Assembly (NCBI RefSeq): GCF_900156045.1
Contig: NZ_FTMX01000001.1
Coordinates: forward strand, 310,001 to 374,000
Direction: 5' to 3'
Origin: Peribacillus simplex
GTDB taxonomy: Bacteria; Bacillota; Bacilli; Bacillales; DSM-1321
Length of the DNA: 64,000 nt
A program made the translations under genes and the position numbers. The notes below the pieces were generated by a model. That model was not told the DNA's origin. It did not search any database and worked only from the letters and a program-made list of their open reading frames with translations. Below, one piece after another: positions 1 to 7,450 of the stretch (within the stretch, counting starts at the first letter, position 1; the number at the start of each line of letters is the position of its first letter).

Positions 1-1
1 G

Positions 2-271
2 ATGCCCATCTTTAATACGCCGTCCACGGTCTTGTTACAGGAGAAGGTCGAGGGTGATCTTCTTGGGAGGGTATTTGGTGTTTTAGGGATGATCTCGACT
101 TCGATGATGCCGCTGGGGATGCTTGTATTCGGACCGATATCCGATATCATTAAAATAGAATGGCTGCTTATAGGAACTGGTTTATTGCTGTTCATTCAAG
201 GCTTTTTCCTACTGGGCAGCAAAGTGTTGATCGAAGCCGGAAAACCGATCTCGAAAGATGCCCCCGAGTAA
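2..271 (+). CDS. MFS transporter, C-terminal fragment (cut by window start)
   Basis: Only the last ~89 residues of a membrane transporter are inside the window; the gene almost certainly begins upstream, and the ATG at base 2 is just an internal methionine. Visible are two hydrophobic helices (roughly residues 25-48 and 52-72) joined by a short loop containing GPISDII, typical of the last two helices of a major facilitator superfamily drug/macrolide-type exporter. The cytoplasmic tail is short and charged. The substrate cannot be told from this fragment. The gene ends in TAA at 269-271. It is followed by a decayed chemoreceptor gene rather than an obvious operon partner. Confidence 0.6.
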   Translation: MPIFNTPSTVLLQEKVEGDLLGRVFGVLGMISTSMMPLGMLVFGPISDIIKIEWLLIGTGLLLFIQGFFLLGSKVLIEAGKPISKDAPE

Positions 272-388
272 TGGTACATCACTGGCAAGATGAAGGACTG
301 GAGCCAGTTCCGGCAGATAAGGATATTATTGAATATCATAGGGGATTGGATATTTGTCAGCCTCATAGATTTGGCTAAGGAGGAAAAG

Positions 389-634
389 ATGGAGTTTTTG
401 AGGAAAGTATTTAATTGGATGGTAGTTATCGGAATGATTCTGCTGCTAGGTAATTAAAGTGATAGAAGAAATCACAGCCGTATCTCAGCAAACGACGGCT
501 TCATCAGAAGAAATTGCATCATCGATGGAGAACAAGCCGCTGCATCCAATGAACTTGCTCAATATACACAGCAGCTTACACAGTTAATAACTGATTTGGA
601 GCACACGGTTGGGGAATTCCAGATAAAGAATTAG
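389..634 (+). pseudogene. Methyl-accepting chemotaxis protein remnant, internally deleted and frameshifted
   Basis: A strong ribosome site (AAGGAGG, ending about 5 bases before ATG 389) starts a 22-codon frame encoding a charged N-terminus plus one hydrophobic helix (WMVVIGMILLLG), as at the start of chemoreceptors; it stops at 455-457. From 462 another frame reads IEEITAVSQQTTASSEEIA and, after a one-base frame change near 525, EQAAASNELAQYT and a tail ending EFQIKN at 634. These two pieces match the far C-terminus of chemoreceptors (compare the intact receptor at 11856-13535). The simplest reading is one receptor gene that lost about 1.5 kb of middle and then a frame. A free 22-residue membrane peptide could still be made from the first part. 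Confidence 0.65.
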
Positions 635-658
635 CGGAATGGAAAACATAAGCGTTGC

Positions 659-692
659 AAAAGGGGAAGCCACTAAGTGGTTTCCCCTTTTT
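659..692 (+). terminator. Rho-independent terminator
   Basis: A perfect stem (AAGGGGAAGCCAC / GTGGTTTCCCCTT) with a 3-base loop and a trailing T-run follows the chemoreceptor remnant, probably its old terminator. Confidence 0.8.
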
Positions 693-883
693 GGTTGTAT
701 TGCCATTGACCCTGATTTCTGTGAACAGGGCATCTCTCTTTAGTGGACAAAATCACTAGAAGTACAAAAGTACAATTTAGAGGAGCTGGTCAAGTATCCA
801 TGCTTTTTTTACAAAGGGGAATAATATATAGGAATCGGACAAGTAGGGCCCAATGGCTCAAGGCCCAAAAAGGGGAGAACAAC

Positions 884-2239
884 ATGCATTTCGAAATAGG
901 AATGACTATTTTTGTGTTTGTCATGACAATGATAGTTATATTGTGGAGGCCAGGAGGTATCAATGAAGCATGGCCAGCTTCAATCGGTGCCGTGATAATT
1001 TTGCTGACTGGCACAGTATCCCAAGGCGATATTTTGGATATCATCAATAAAATCGGGGGCGCATCGATCACCATCATGGCAACGATTGTCATGGCAGTCA
1101 TCTTGGAAAGTTTCGGCTTTTTTCACTGGGCGGCTGCGAGACTTGCCAACCTTGCCAGAGGATCGGGGTATCGCCTGTATTGGTACATTCAATTATTGTG
1201 CTTTTTAATGACCTTGTTATTCAATAACGACGGCAGCATCATGATTACGACCCCCATATTGATCTTGCTTTTGAAAAATCTCAGATTAAAACCACATGAA
1301 GCCATCCCGTATCTTTTGAGTGGAGCATTGATTGCAACAGCTTCAAGTGCGCCTATAGGCGTGAGTAATATAGTCAATTTAATCGCTTTGAAAATTGTTC
1401 ATATGTCGCTTTATATGCATACTGCCATGATGTTTGTACCTGCAACTTTGGGGTTGATCTTCATGTCATGGTTGATGTTCGCAGTGGTCAAGAAAAAACT
1501 GCCCAAGAAACTGCCGAATATTTCTTATGACATTGAGGAAAGTTTCTTCACTAAGAATTTCCATCCTTTAAAGGGAAAAATGACGGTTGAAACAAAAAGG
1601 CAACGCACAAGATTCATGTTGAAAGTATTGCTCTATGTGTTCGTGGTGCGCTGTTTACTCTTTGTAGCTTCTTATTTTTCCATTCCAATCGAGTGGGTTG
1701 CTGTACTTGGCTCTTTATCTTTACTGATCTGGAGATGGTATCATTTACGAACAAACCCTGTCGATATCCTAAAAAAGACCCCATGGCACATCCTGATATT
1801 CGCATTCTCCATGTATGTCATCATTTATGGTCTCCATAATGTAGGCCTTACAGCCATGCTCGTACAGATATGCGAACCGATTGTAAATCAAGGGTTACTG
1901 AGTGCTAGCTTTGTCATGGGAGGATTGGTTTCGATTTTATCAAACATTTTCAATAATCATCCGGCACTAATGATAGGAACCATTACCTTAACCGAAATGG
2001 GACTGGATCCGATCACATTAAAAACTATTTATCTAGCTAATATAATCGGTAGTGACATGGGATCATTGTTATTGCCCATCGGTACTCTTGCCTCACTTAT
2101 CTGGATGCATATCCTGAAACAATACAAAGTGAATATAAAGTGGAAAGATTATTTAAGTGTATCCCTGATAGTCATACCAATTACGACAGTGCTGACACTG
2201 CTCTTATTATTTTATTGGGTGCAAATGATTTTTAGCTGA
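884..2239 (+). CDS. ArsB/NhaD-type ion permease (YwrK-like)
   Basis: An integral membrane protein of 451 residues with about 11-12 hydrophobic segments in the ion transporter superfamily fold of ArsB/citrate-type permeases. Sequence landmarks are the N-terminal WRPGG segment, the half-site FNNDGSIMITTPILILLL (~120-137) and the second half-site FNNHPALMIGT (~365-375), the paired N-N-x-P/D motifs characteristic of this family. The open frame runs back to 743, but ATG 884 is preferred because of AAAAAGGGGAG seven bases upstream. It is followed 24 bases later by a CotB-like coat gene. B. subtilis has the same pairing (ywrK/ywrJ, from memory), which suggests a sporulation-linked role rather than arsenic resistance. 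No arsR or arsC is nearby. Confidence 0.75.
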   Translation: MHFEIGMTIFVFVMTMIVILWRPGGINEAWPASIGAVIILLTGTVSQGDILDIINKIGGASITIMATIVMAVILESFGFFHWAAARLANLARGSGYRLYWYIQLLCFLMTLLFNNDGSIMITTPILILLLKNLRLKPHEAIPYLLSGALIATASSAPIGVSNIVNLIALKIVHMSLYMHTAMMFVPATLGLIFMSWLMFAVVKKKLPKKLPNISYDIEESFFTKNFHPLKGKMTVETKRQRTRFMLKVLLYVFVVRCLLFVASYFSIPIEWVAVLGSLSLLIWRWYHLRTNPVDILKKTPWHILIFAFSMYVIIYGLHNVGLTAMLVQICEPIVNQGLLSASFVMGGLVSILSNIFNNHPALMIGTITLTEMGLDPITLKTIYLANIIGSDMGSLLLPIGTLASLIWMHILKQYKVNIKWKDYLSVSLIVIPITTVLTLLLLFYWVQMIFS

Positions 2240-2263
2240 ATAACCCCCTAGGAGGAGATAGTA

Positions 2264-2929
2264 ATGAGTGATGCGTTTGCATTACTGGGTAAACAGATTG
2301 ATGTCCAAATCTCAGGAAAAAAAACTTTCAAAGGAATTCTAACTGATTTGAGCACGGATATTCTAGTGTTGTTCAATGGAAAGCAGTTTTTGTATTTTCC
2401 TATGCTGCACGTCCATAGATTCAATCTGAGTACAGAGATAGATAACGAGATTAAAAATCCTATGGAGTCCCCCATGATGGAAGACATGGCGTCGATTTCC
2501 TATCGTAAAACACTAATGAGCGCAAAAGGAGTTTTTTCAGCAATCCATGTTGCTGGACACATTCCTTTACACGGCTATATCACCAATGTTTTCAATGATT
2601 ACTTTGCATTCTACTCGCCTGTATATAAAATGATGTATGTCTCGCTGCATCACCTTAAATGGCTTACTCCGTACAATCAAAATGCCACACCCTATACACT
2701 CAGTAAAGAGAGTTTTCCTGTCAACCCTTCAGATGTACCGATGCTACGTTCTTTGGAAGACCAATTAAAGAAAAATGCAGGAAAGCTAGTAGTATTTGAT
2801 GGGGGAGAGGACCCGATGAAAATCGGTATGCTTAAAAAGGCGGAAAACAACTTGGTTGAATTAAAGACAGCCAATGGAGATCATGTGTTTTTGAAGCTAT
2901 CACATATTAAAACCGTGTACATGCCATAG
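2264..2929 (+). CDS. CotB/YwrJ-like spore coat protein
   Basis: A 221-residue soluble protein made of three similar beta-rich blocks that look like Sm-type barrels: residues ~5-55 (GKQIDVQISGKKTFKGILTD), ~85-140 (GHIPLHGYITNVFNDYFAFY) and ~165-220 (GKLVVFDGGEDPMKIGML). Each block ends with a short strand ending in an H-x-K/R pair. This resembles the N-terminal module of the coat protein CotB and the YwrJ group. There is no signal peptide. The ribosome site CTAGGAGGAGA precedes ATG 2264. It probably forms an operon with the upstream permease. Assignment to the spore coat is inference from the fold pattern and the B. subtilis neighbourhood; no sigma-K/GerE site was confirmed. Confidence 0.65.
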   Translation: MSDAFALLGKQIDVQISGKKTFKGILTDLSTDILVLFNGKQFLYFPMLHVHRFNLSTEIDNEIKNPMESPMMEDMASISYRKTLMSAKGVFSAIHVAGHIPLHGYITNVFNDYFAFYSPVYKMMYVSLHHLKWLTPYNQNATPYTLSKESFPVNPSDVPMLRSLEDQLKKNAGKLVVFDGGEDPMKIGMLKKAENNLVELKTANGDHVFLKLSHIKTVYMP

Positions 2930-2942
2930 TTTCATAGAAACG

Positions 2943-2970
2943 GGGGGAAGGCCATTTAAGCTTTCCCCTT
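2943..2970 (+). terminator. Terminator-like hairpin between convergent genes
   Basis: GGGGAAGG pairs with CTTTCCCC around a 12-base loop and is followed by a T-rich stretch. It sits between the convergent genes at 2264 and 2982. Confidence 0.6.
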
Positions 2971-2981
2971 ATTTTCTTCTG

Positions 2982-3272
2982 CTAGATGATGGGTGATACC
3001 AGCGGATTCGGGTTCCTGATCAAAAAACCATCGCCTTCACAATCAATTTCCGTTTGATCTATAAGATGGGAGTCCGATGGATCGAGCAACATTTTTATAT
3101 CATGTAAAACGAGTATTTCCTCATGCTCCTTTTTAGAGATTGCCAAGCTTAATGTATAGTTCATCTGGTTACAGCAAGGTCTGTTTATGCCAAACCTTAA
3201 ATACGTTTCCCCTCCCAAACTATGCTGCATATCTTTAATTGCCTGCCGGGCTTTCTTTGTCATCTTAATCAA
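2982..3272 (-). CDS. HesB/IscA-like family protein
   Basis: A 96-residue protein with the small beta-rich fold of the HesB/YadR/YfhF family, distant relatives of A-type iron-sulfur carriers. The N-terminus MTKKARQAIKDM is typical. Only a Cys-Cys pair (residues 33-34, RPCCNQ) and one late Cys (IDCEGDGF) are present; the C-terminal Cys-Gly-Cys motif used by true IscA-type carriers is absent, so a standard Fe-S scaffold role is doubtful. A TTG start at 3272 is favoured by AGGAGTGA about nine bases upstream; ATG three codons later is the alternative. It stands alone and converges on the coat gene. Confidence 0.65.
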   Translation of the reverse strand: MIKMTKKARQAIKDMQHSLGGETYLRFGINRPCCNQMNYTLSLAISKKEHEEILVLHDIKMLLDPSDSHLIDQTEIDCEGDGFLIRNPNPLVSPII

Positions 3273-3503
3273 AAATCTTCACTCCTATATCGTTATCCAC
3301 TTCATAAATAGGGCAAGCCGTATATGCACGTCATGACCGGGATCCCTTTAATCCAACTTTACCCATTCTGCACAAAAAAATAAAATCCTCTAGGAATTCT
3401 TCGATTTTCACTTATCTCGGGTGGGGTGAAATTTTTCAGCGCTGATTTATTTTTAAGGTGTTTTATTGAATCCTGCTGATAATTTTTTTTGTAAAAAATA
3501 GGC

Positions 3504-3530
3504 TAAAGGTTTCATTTGGTTCGCCGATAA
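3504..3530 (+). promoter_or_regulatory. Sigma-D promoter
   Basis: TAAA (3504-3507), exactly 15 bases, then GCCGATAA (3523-3530) matches the B. subtilis sigma-D consensus TAAA-N15-GCCGATAT at all but the last base. It lies about 125 bases before ATG 3656, placing the cell-wall hydrolase in the motility/autolysin regulon. The remaining ~380-base gap from 3273 shows nothing else I recognise. Confidence 0.8.
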
Positions 3531-3655
3531 TATTGTGGTGATGAGCATTAAGACACATCCGCTCGAGTGGATGATAGGATCGAAGATTCATATGATGGAA
3601 TTTACTTGAACATCGTAAATTAAAAAATATTTCAGTGTATAAAGGAAGGATTAAA

Positions 3656-4858
3656 ATGTTTAATGGAAAAATAAGCCGTATGATACTTACAGTGGTATTC
3701 ATGGTTAGTTTTACTTTTTTACCTGGTTTAAAGGCCGATGCTGCAGATCCTGTGCATACTGTAATCCCTGGCGAAACGGTAGAATCGATTGCCAGGACAT
3801 ATGATATATCGGCTAAGCAATTAATGAAAACGAATGGTTTACCGGATGATAGGTTATTTGCGGGCCAAAAGTTGGCAATCATTCAAACGGCGTATACTCC
3901 TTCCGTCTATCAATGGTCGGAGAGAGGAAAAAAAATTGCGAGATATGCGAAATCTTTTATAGGGTTTAAAAAGTCAGCTGGAGAGGAGACGCCAGAAAAA
4001 GGGTTTGATTCGAGCGGATTGATTCATTGGGTGCTTTCCCGGCTAAATGTGCCGGTTGACCGTTTGACAGTAGATGGTTTCTATAAGCAAGGGATGGATA
4101 CTGCCACTCCGAAGACCGGGGATATTATATTCTTTCTGGATAAAGACAGCTTAAAGGTCGTGACTGCGGGTATATATGTCGGCAAAAACCAATTTGTCAA
4201 TTCTGGATATGGTGCAGAAACGGTTCAGGTGAGATCCACTACAGAAGATTACTTTGCAAAATACCAAGTGGTGTACAAAACATACACGCCAAAAGGAGAG
4301 CATATCGTCCAAACGGGAGAAACGCTTAAAAGTATATCGGAGAATTACAGCATTTCAGTGAATACGATCAAAAGTCGTAACGCGTTAAGTACTGATGAGT
4401 TGATGAATGGACAGTACCTTCAACTATACAGCAACCCGTTATATCCGTTTTATGTAAACCAGGAGGCTGCATATGATAAAGCATATGATGTCATCAAGTA
4501 TGCATACACTTTTCGCGGATTCCCCTATGTTTTCGGGGGAGAAGATCCGATGAATGGAATGGATTGCAGCGGCTTCATTTATTGGGTCATGAAGGAGCAG
4601 GGCCTTTCAGTAAAACGGGGCTCCGCTGAGGATTACTTCTCATTGCTCCCCAAAATCGAAAATCCAAAGGCCGGGGATTTAGTGTTTTTTAGGGATACAG
4701 GAACAAGGCTGGGTGTGACCCATGTAGGTATATATCTAGGTGATGGCCGTTTTCTCCATACAACGGAAAATGCAGGCGTTCATATCTCCAACCTTTCGTC
4801 AGGTTATTTTGCCGAGAAATTCGAAAGCTTCGGTCAAGTTGAAAGCCTCATGGACTAA
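3656..4858 (+). CDS. Secreted LysM - NlpC/P60 - LysM - NlpC/P60 hydrolase (one NlpC domain dead)
   Basis: A secreted 400-residue protein: signal peptide (residues 1 to ~30, cut after ADAAD), LysM domain (~33-77), NlpC/P60-like domain (~88-205), second LysM (~215-258) and a second NlpC/P60 domain (~275-395). The C-terminal domain has the catalytic set: MDCSG (Cys304), THVGIYLG (His356) and FLHT (His368). In the first domain the same positions read FDSSG, TAGIYVG and FVNS, so Cys and His are replaced by Ser and Ala, and it cannot be a cysteine peptidase. AAGGAAGG seven bases before ATG 3656 sets the start. Likely a D,L-endopeptidase cutting peptidoglycan. Because it faces a PGA capsule operon and carries a sigma-D promoter, a PgdS-like role in capsule release is an alternative. 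Confidence 0.85.
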   Translation: MFNGKISRMILTVVFMVSFTFLPGLKADAADPVHTVIPGETVESIARTYDISAKQLMKTNGLPDDRLFAGQKLAIIQTAYTPSVYQWSERGKKIARYAKSFIGFKKSAGEETPEKGFDSSGLIHWVLSRLNVPVDRLTVDGFYKQGMDTATPKTGDIIFFLDKDSLKVVTAGIYVGKNQFVNSGYGAETVQVRSTTEDYFAKYQVVYKTYTPKGEHIVQTGETLKSISENYSISVNTIKSRNALSTDELMNGQYLQLYSNPLYPFYVNQEAAYDKAYDVIKYAYTFRGFPYVFGGEDPMNGMDCSGFIYWVMKEQGLSVKRGSAEDYFSLLPKIENPKAGDLVFFRDTGTRLGVTHVGIYLGDGRFLHTTENAGVHISNLSSGYFAEKFESFGQVESLMD

Positions 4859-4863
4859 GAAAG

Positions 4864-5493
4864 TCATTCAACCTGTTTATATTCAAGGGTCGCTTTTTCA
4901 ATGGCAGTAACGAACCGATTAAAAAGATCACTCGGATTGACCCTGTTCTTACTGGTAAAGTCATCACCTTTGAAAAAGCTTTTCCTAAGCTTTGTGGAAA
5001 GTTCCAATTGTACGCCTGCACCCGTCTTGGATGAGTTGGTGATGTTGTTTCCTTTCATGCCTGAAAGGTGCTGCGGTGCATGATCAGTTTGAAATCCAGC
5101 TTTGTTTAGGCATTGCTGAATAAGGTTCTTATAGGGTTCGTTCCTACCGCCAATGTAAACCAGCGCATTATGCAAGTCGTAGTGGCCATGGATCGAAAGG
5201 GTGGTCTGGGCGTTCGCTGCCATTGAAACGCCGGCCGGTTCATTGAACAAGCAGGATGTTATATGGAGGACCTGGTTACCCCTTGGTTTAAGACCTTCGA
5301 ATAGATAGGTGCTTGCACAAAGTCTCTCTCCAAGTGCGGCTGCAATCTCGCTAGTTCCCGGTTCGATGTTCCCGCCGTGTATGGCTAGAATTGCGATATC
5401 AGGATTCCTGTGGTGAGCCATGATGCGGTAATCGAGTTCTTCTTGTTCATTTTGCTGCAGTTCAATAAAATCGGTATAGCTATTTTCATTCAT
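4864..5493 (-). CDS. PghP-type poly-gamma-glutamate hydrolase
   Basis: A 209-residue protein of the PghP / DUF867 (YmaC, YjqB, YoqZ) family, zinc peptidases that cut gamma-glutamyl bonds; the founding member is carried by phages that dissolve PGA capsules. Diagnostic segments are LAIHGGNIEPGTSEIA (~36-51), LHITSCLFNEP (~76-86), LSIHGH (~99-104), YIGGRN (~112-117) and an ELS segment near the C-terminus (VQLELST); the His and Glu residues are the expected metal and catalytic ligands. No signal peptide is visible. It sits directly downstream of the PGA synthesis operon on the same strand but behind a terminator, so it is probably expressed separately. This is a chromosomal copy, not part of a prophage here. 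Confidence 0.8.
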   Translation of the reverse strand: MNENSYTDFIELQQNEQEELDYRIMAHHRNPDIAILAIHGGNIEPGTSEIAAALGERLCASTYLFEGLKPRGNQVLHITSCLFNEPAGVSMAANAQTTLSIHGHYDLHNALVYIGGRNEPYKNLIQQCLNKAGFQTDHAPQHLSGMKGNNITNSSKTGAGVQLELSTKLRKSFFKGDDFTSKNRVNPSDLFNRFVTAIEKATLEYKQVE

Positions 5494-5549
5494 GGTTATC
5501 CTCCGTATCTGAAGTGTATTTAATCTTCCATATCCGTTGACGGCAAAAA

Positions 5550-5580
5550 TAAAAAAAGCGGGGATGCCCCAGCTTTTTTT
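5550..5580 (-). terminator. Terminator of the PGA capsule operon
   Basis: AAAAAAAGC-GGGGA-TGCC-CC-AGCTTTTTTT forms a strong symmetric hairpin with T-runs on both strands, immediately after the stop codon of the pgsE-like gene. Confidence 0.85.
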
Positions 5581-5728
5581 ATTTTTCGATAGTCGTATAT
5601 TGTTCGATTTTCTTTTGCTCTTCGGGTGTTAACGTTTCTGTCCGTTTAAATGTATTCATGGTCACAAGCAGTGCTGCTATTAGAAAAACGGGTATGACCC
5701 AGCTTGTAATTTTTTTTACGATATTCAT
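5579..5728 (-). CDS. pgsE: PgsE/CapE-like small membrane peptide of the PGA synthetase
   Basis: A 49-residue frame translated by hand from the minus strand: start ATG (5726-5728) behind AAGGGGAC, stop TAA at 5579-5581. It has a short basic N-terminus (MNIVKKITSW), one transmembrane helix (residues ~10-23, VIPVFLIAALLVT) and an acidic/basic hydrophilic tail ending YTTIEK. The size, single helix and last place in a pgsBCA operon are those of PgsE of B. subtilis (YwtC) and CapE of B. anthracis (47 residues), which help PGA polymerisation. It lies 69 bases after the transpeptidase gene. The gene is easily missed because of its length. Confidence 0.75.
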   Translation of the reverse strand: MNIVKKITSWVIPVFLIAALLVTMNTFKRTETLTPEEQKKIEQYTTIEK

Positions 5729-5773
5729 ATTCTAAGTCCCCTTATACATCGCTAAAATTCATATGGTATTTAG

Positions 5774-5799
5774 AAAAGGAGGGGATGGATCCCCTTTTT
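5774..5799 (-). terminator. Intra-operon hairpin, possible attenuator
   Basis: AAAAGGGGA pairs with TCCCCTCCTTTT on the minus strand, overlapping the capD-like stop codon. A short stem plus T-run could reduce transcription into the pgsE-like gene. Confidence 0.45.
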
Positions 5800-7381
5800 A
5801 TTGCTGGGCTTTCCAGCTTCCATTTCTTCTTTTATCCCCAGCTCCGGATACTTGTCCGTTTTTCTCGTTTTTAACGAGTACTTGAACCCCGCCGTAATAC
5901 ATGGGGGAGATCTTCTGGATGACTTCATATCCTGAATCTTCCAGGTCTGATATTATTTCATTCGAAAGCCTGGATTCCGTATAAATCTTCTTTCCATCAT
6001 AGACGAACCGATTACGGTCGATGATATCCTGAAATGAGCCTTCATTCTCTGTATATGAATAAAGGACCTGCGTCAATACTTGAGGAATCCTATCGCCGCC
6101 TGGTGAGCCTATCCCGATCGATTCCTGCCCTGGTTTCTTGAGAATGGTAGGAGCGGTGAAAGTTCTAGACCGTTTATATGCCTCTTGGGCGTTCAAGCCG
6201 GACCGGAAATTTTTCAATTGATCGTTAAGGAAAAATCCATTCGTATAATCACCAGATCCGAAAAAGTTGCTGAGCGTATTTGTTGCGGAAACGACAGTGC
6301 CATACTTGTCCATGATCACAAAATGTGTCGTACTTTCATGTTCTTCGGAACCATTCGATTCTTTATCTTCCCATTTTTCACTTTTGATCTTATTTTTAAG
6401 ATTATCCAAGTGAATGGGGGAGAGCAATTTTTCCGCCTTGGAGTGACTTATTCCATCCCCAATATTGGCGGACCGATCTTGATAAGCAGTATCTGTGATG
6501 CCCCCCAATACCTTCATATAAGCTGATTTGCTTGAAGAATCACCGAGGTTCATTTCCTCGGAGAGCTTTAACATTTCAAGAACGGTAATCCCGGAGAAGG
6601 GCGGAGGGGCGGTAAAGGCATCATAACCGGCAAATGTTCCTTGGACCGGCTTACGTTCTTTCACCTCATAGCGCTTTAAATCCATCAAGTCGATATCTGT
6701 TTCTCTTTTAATATCCCGTGCGATTTCCCCTTTATAAAAACCATCAGGACCTTCCTTTTGAATCTGCTTCAATGTTTCAGCAAGTTTTTCCTGGACGAGT
6801 GTTTTGCCTGGTTCAATGGCATCGCCATCAGGATAAAAAAGTGAAGTCGCATCGGAAGATATCCTTGGCTGAGCCGCTTCTAAGCGTGATGATAACATTT
6901 TGTCGACTTCAAATCCGCCTTCAGCCAAATCTATCGCCGGCTGGAGAAGGTCTGCCATTGGTACGCTCCCATACTTATCACTTATAACCTGCATGCCGGC
7001 CACTAAGCCAGGAATCCCTGCATTGTGCCTTGAACTTGGGTCTTCCGGAGAGGATTCACGATAATCGATAAATTTGGGATCGCCGGATTCCGGTGCAATC
7101 AGCATACCGCCGCCGCCACCCACGCCAGATCCATAAGGTTCAACTACACCTAATACATAGGATACCGCAATGGCGGCATCCGCCGCCGTTCCACCATTTT
7201 TCAATATATCCATCCCGACATCTATTGCGATTGGATTTGAAGAACTGACCCCATATGATTGTTCCGTTTTACTCTCTATCGGATCATTCGTGTCAGAAAT
7301 AGGGGGTGTCTTCGAACATCCAGCTAAATATATGAGCACGCAAAGTGAAATGAATATTTTTCCAGTCGTACGGTTAATCAT
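5798..7381 (-). CDS. CapD-like gamma-glutamyltransferase lipoprotein
   Basis: A 527-residue member of the gamma-glutamyltranspeptidase family, an N-terminal nucleophile enzyme that cleaves itself in two. A lipoprotein signal ends LIYLAGC (Cys22). The self-cleavage and catalytic threonine is expected at Thr351 in ESTTHFVIMDK, matching Thr352 of B. anthracis CapD in both position and total length (528). Further family landmarks are NGGTAADAAIA (~62-72), GSGVGGGGGM (~84-93) and GSPGGDRIP (~425-433). In the PGA operon this enzyme should transfer gamma-glutamyl chains to peptidoglycan or trim them outside the membrane. It follows pgsA after a ~70-base gap. A plain glutathione-type GGT is the less likely alternative. 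Confidence 0.85.
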   Translation of the reverse strand: MINRTTGKIFISLCVLIYLAGCSKTPPISDTNDPIESKTEQSYGVSSSNPIAIDVGMDILKNGGTAADAAIAVSYVLGVVEPYGSGVGGGGGMLIAPESGDPKFIDYRESSPEDPSSRHNAGIPGLVAGMQVISDKYGSVPMADLLQPAIDLAEGGFEVDKMLSSRLEAAQPRISSDATSLFYPDGDAIEPGKTLVQEKLAETLKQIQKEGPDGFYKGEIARDIKRETDIDLMDLKRYEVKERKPVQGTFAGYDAFTAPPPFSGITVLEMLKLSEEMNLGDSSSKSAYMKVLGGITDTAYQDRSANIGDGISHSKAEKLLSPIHLDNLKNKIKSEKWEDKESNGSEEHESTTHFVIMDKYGTVVSATNTLSNFFGSGDYTNGFFLNDQLKNFRSGLNAQEAYKRSRTFTAPTILKKPGQESIGIGSPGGDRIPQVLTQVLYSYTENEGSFQDIIDRNRFVYDGKKIYTESRLSNEIISDLEDSGYEVIQKISPMYYGGVQVLVKNEKNGQVSGAGDKRRNGSWKAQQ

Positions 7382-7450
7382 CGATTATTCCCCCTTCTCG
7401 TTGAGCTTCCAAGTTGTTTCTCTTTTCACATAGTAGTATCCAATCGATCC

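Noticed and set aside
160..378. 72-codon frame overlapping the MFS end
   Set aside because: Shadow of the transporter frame that runs on into non-coding sequence; no ribosome site.
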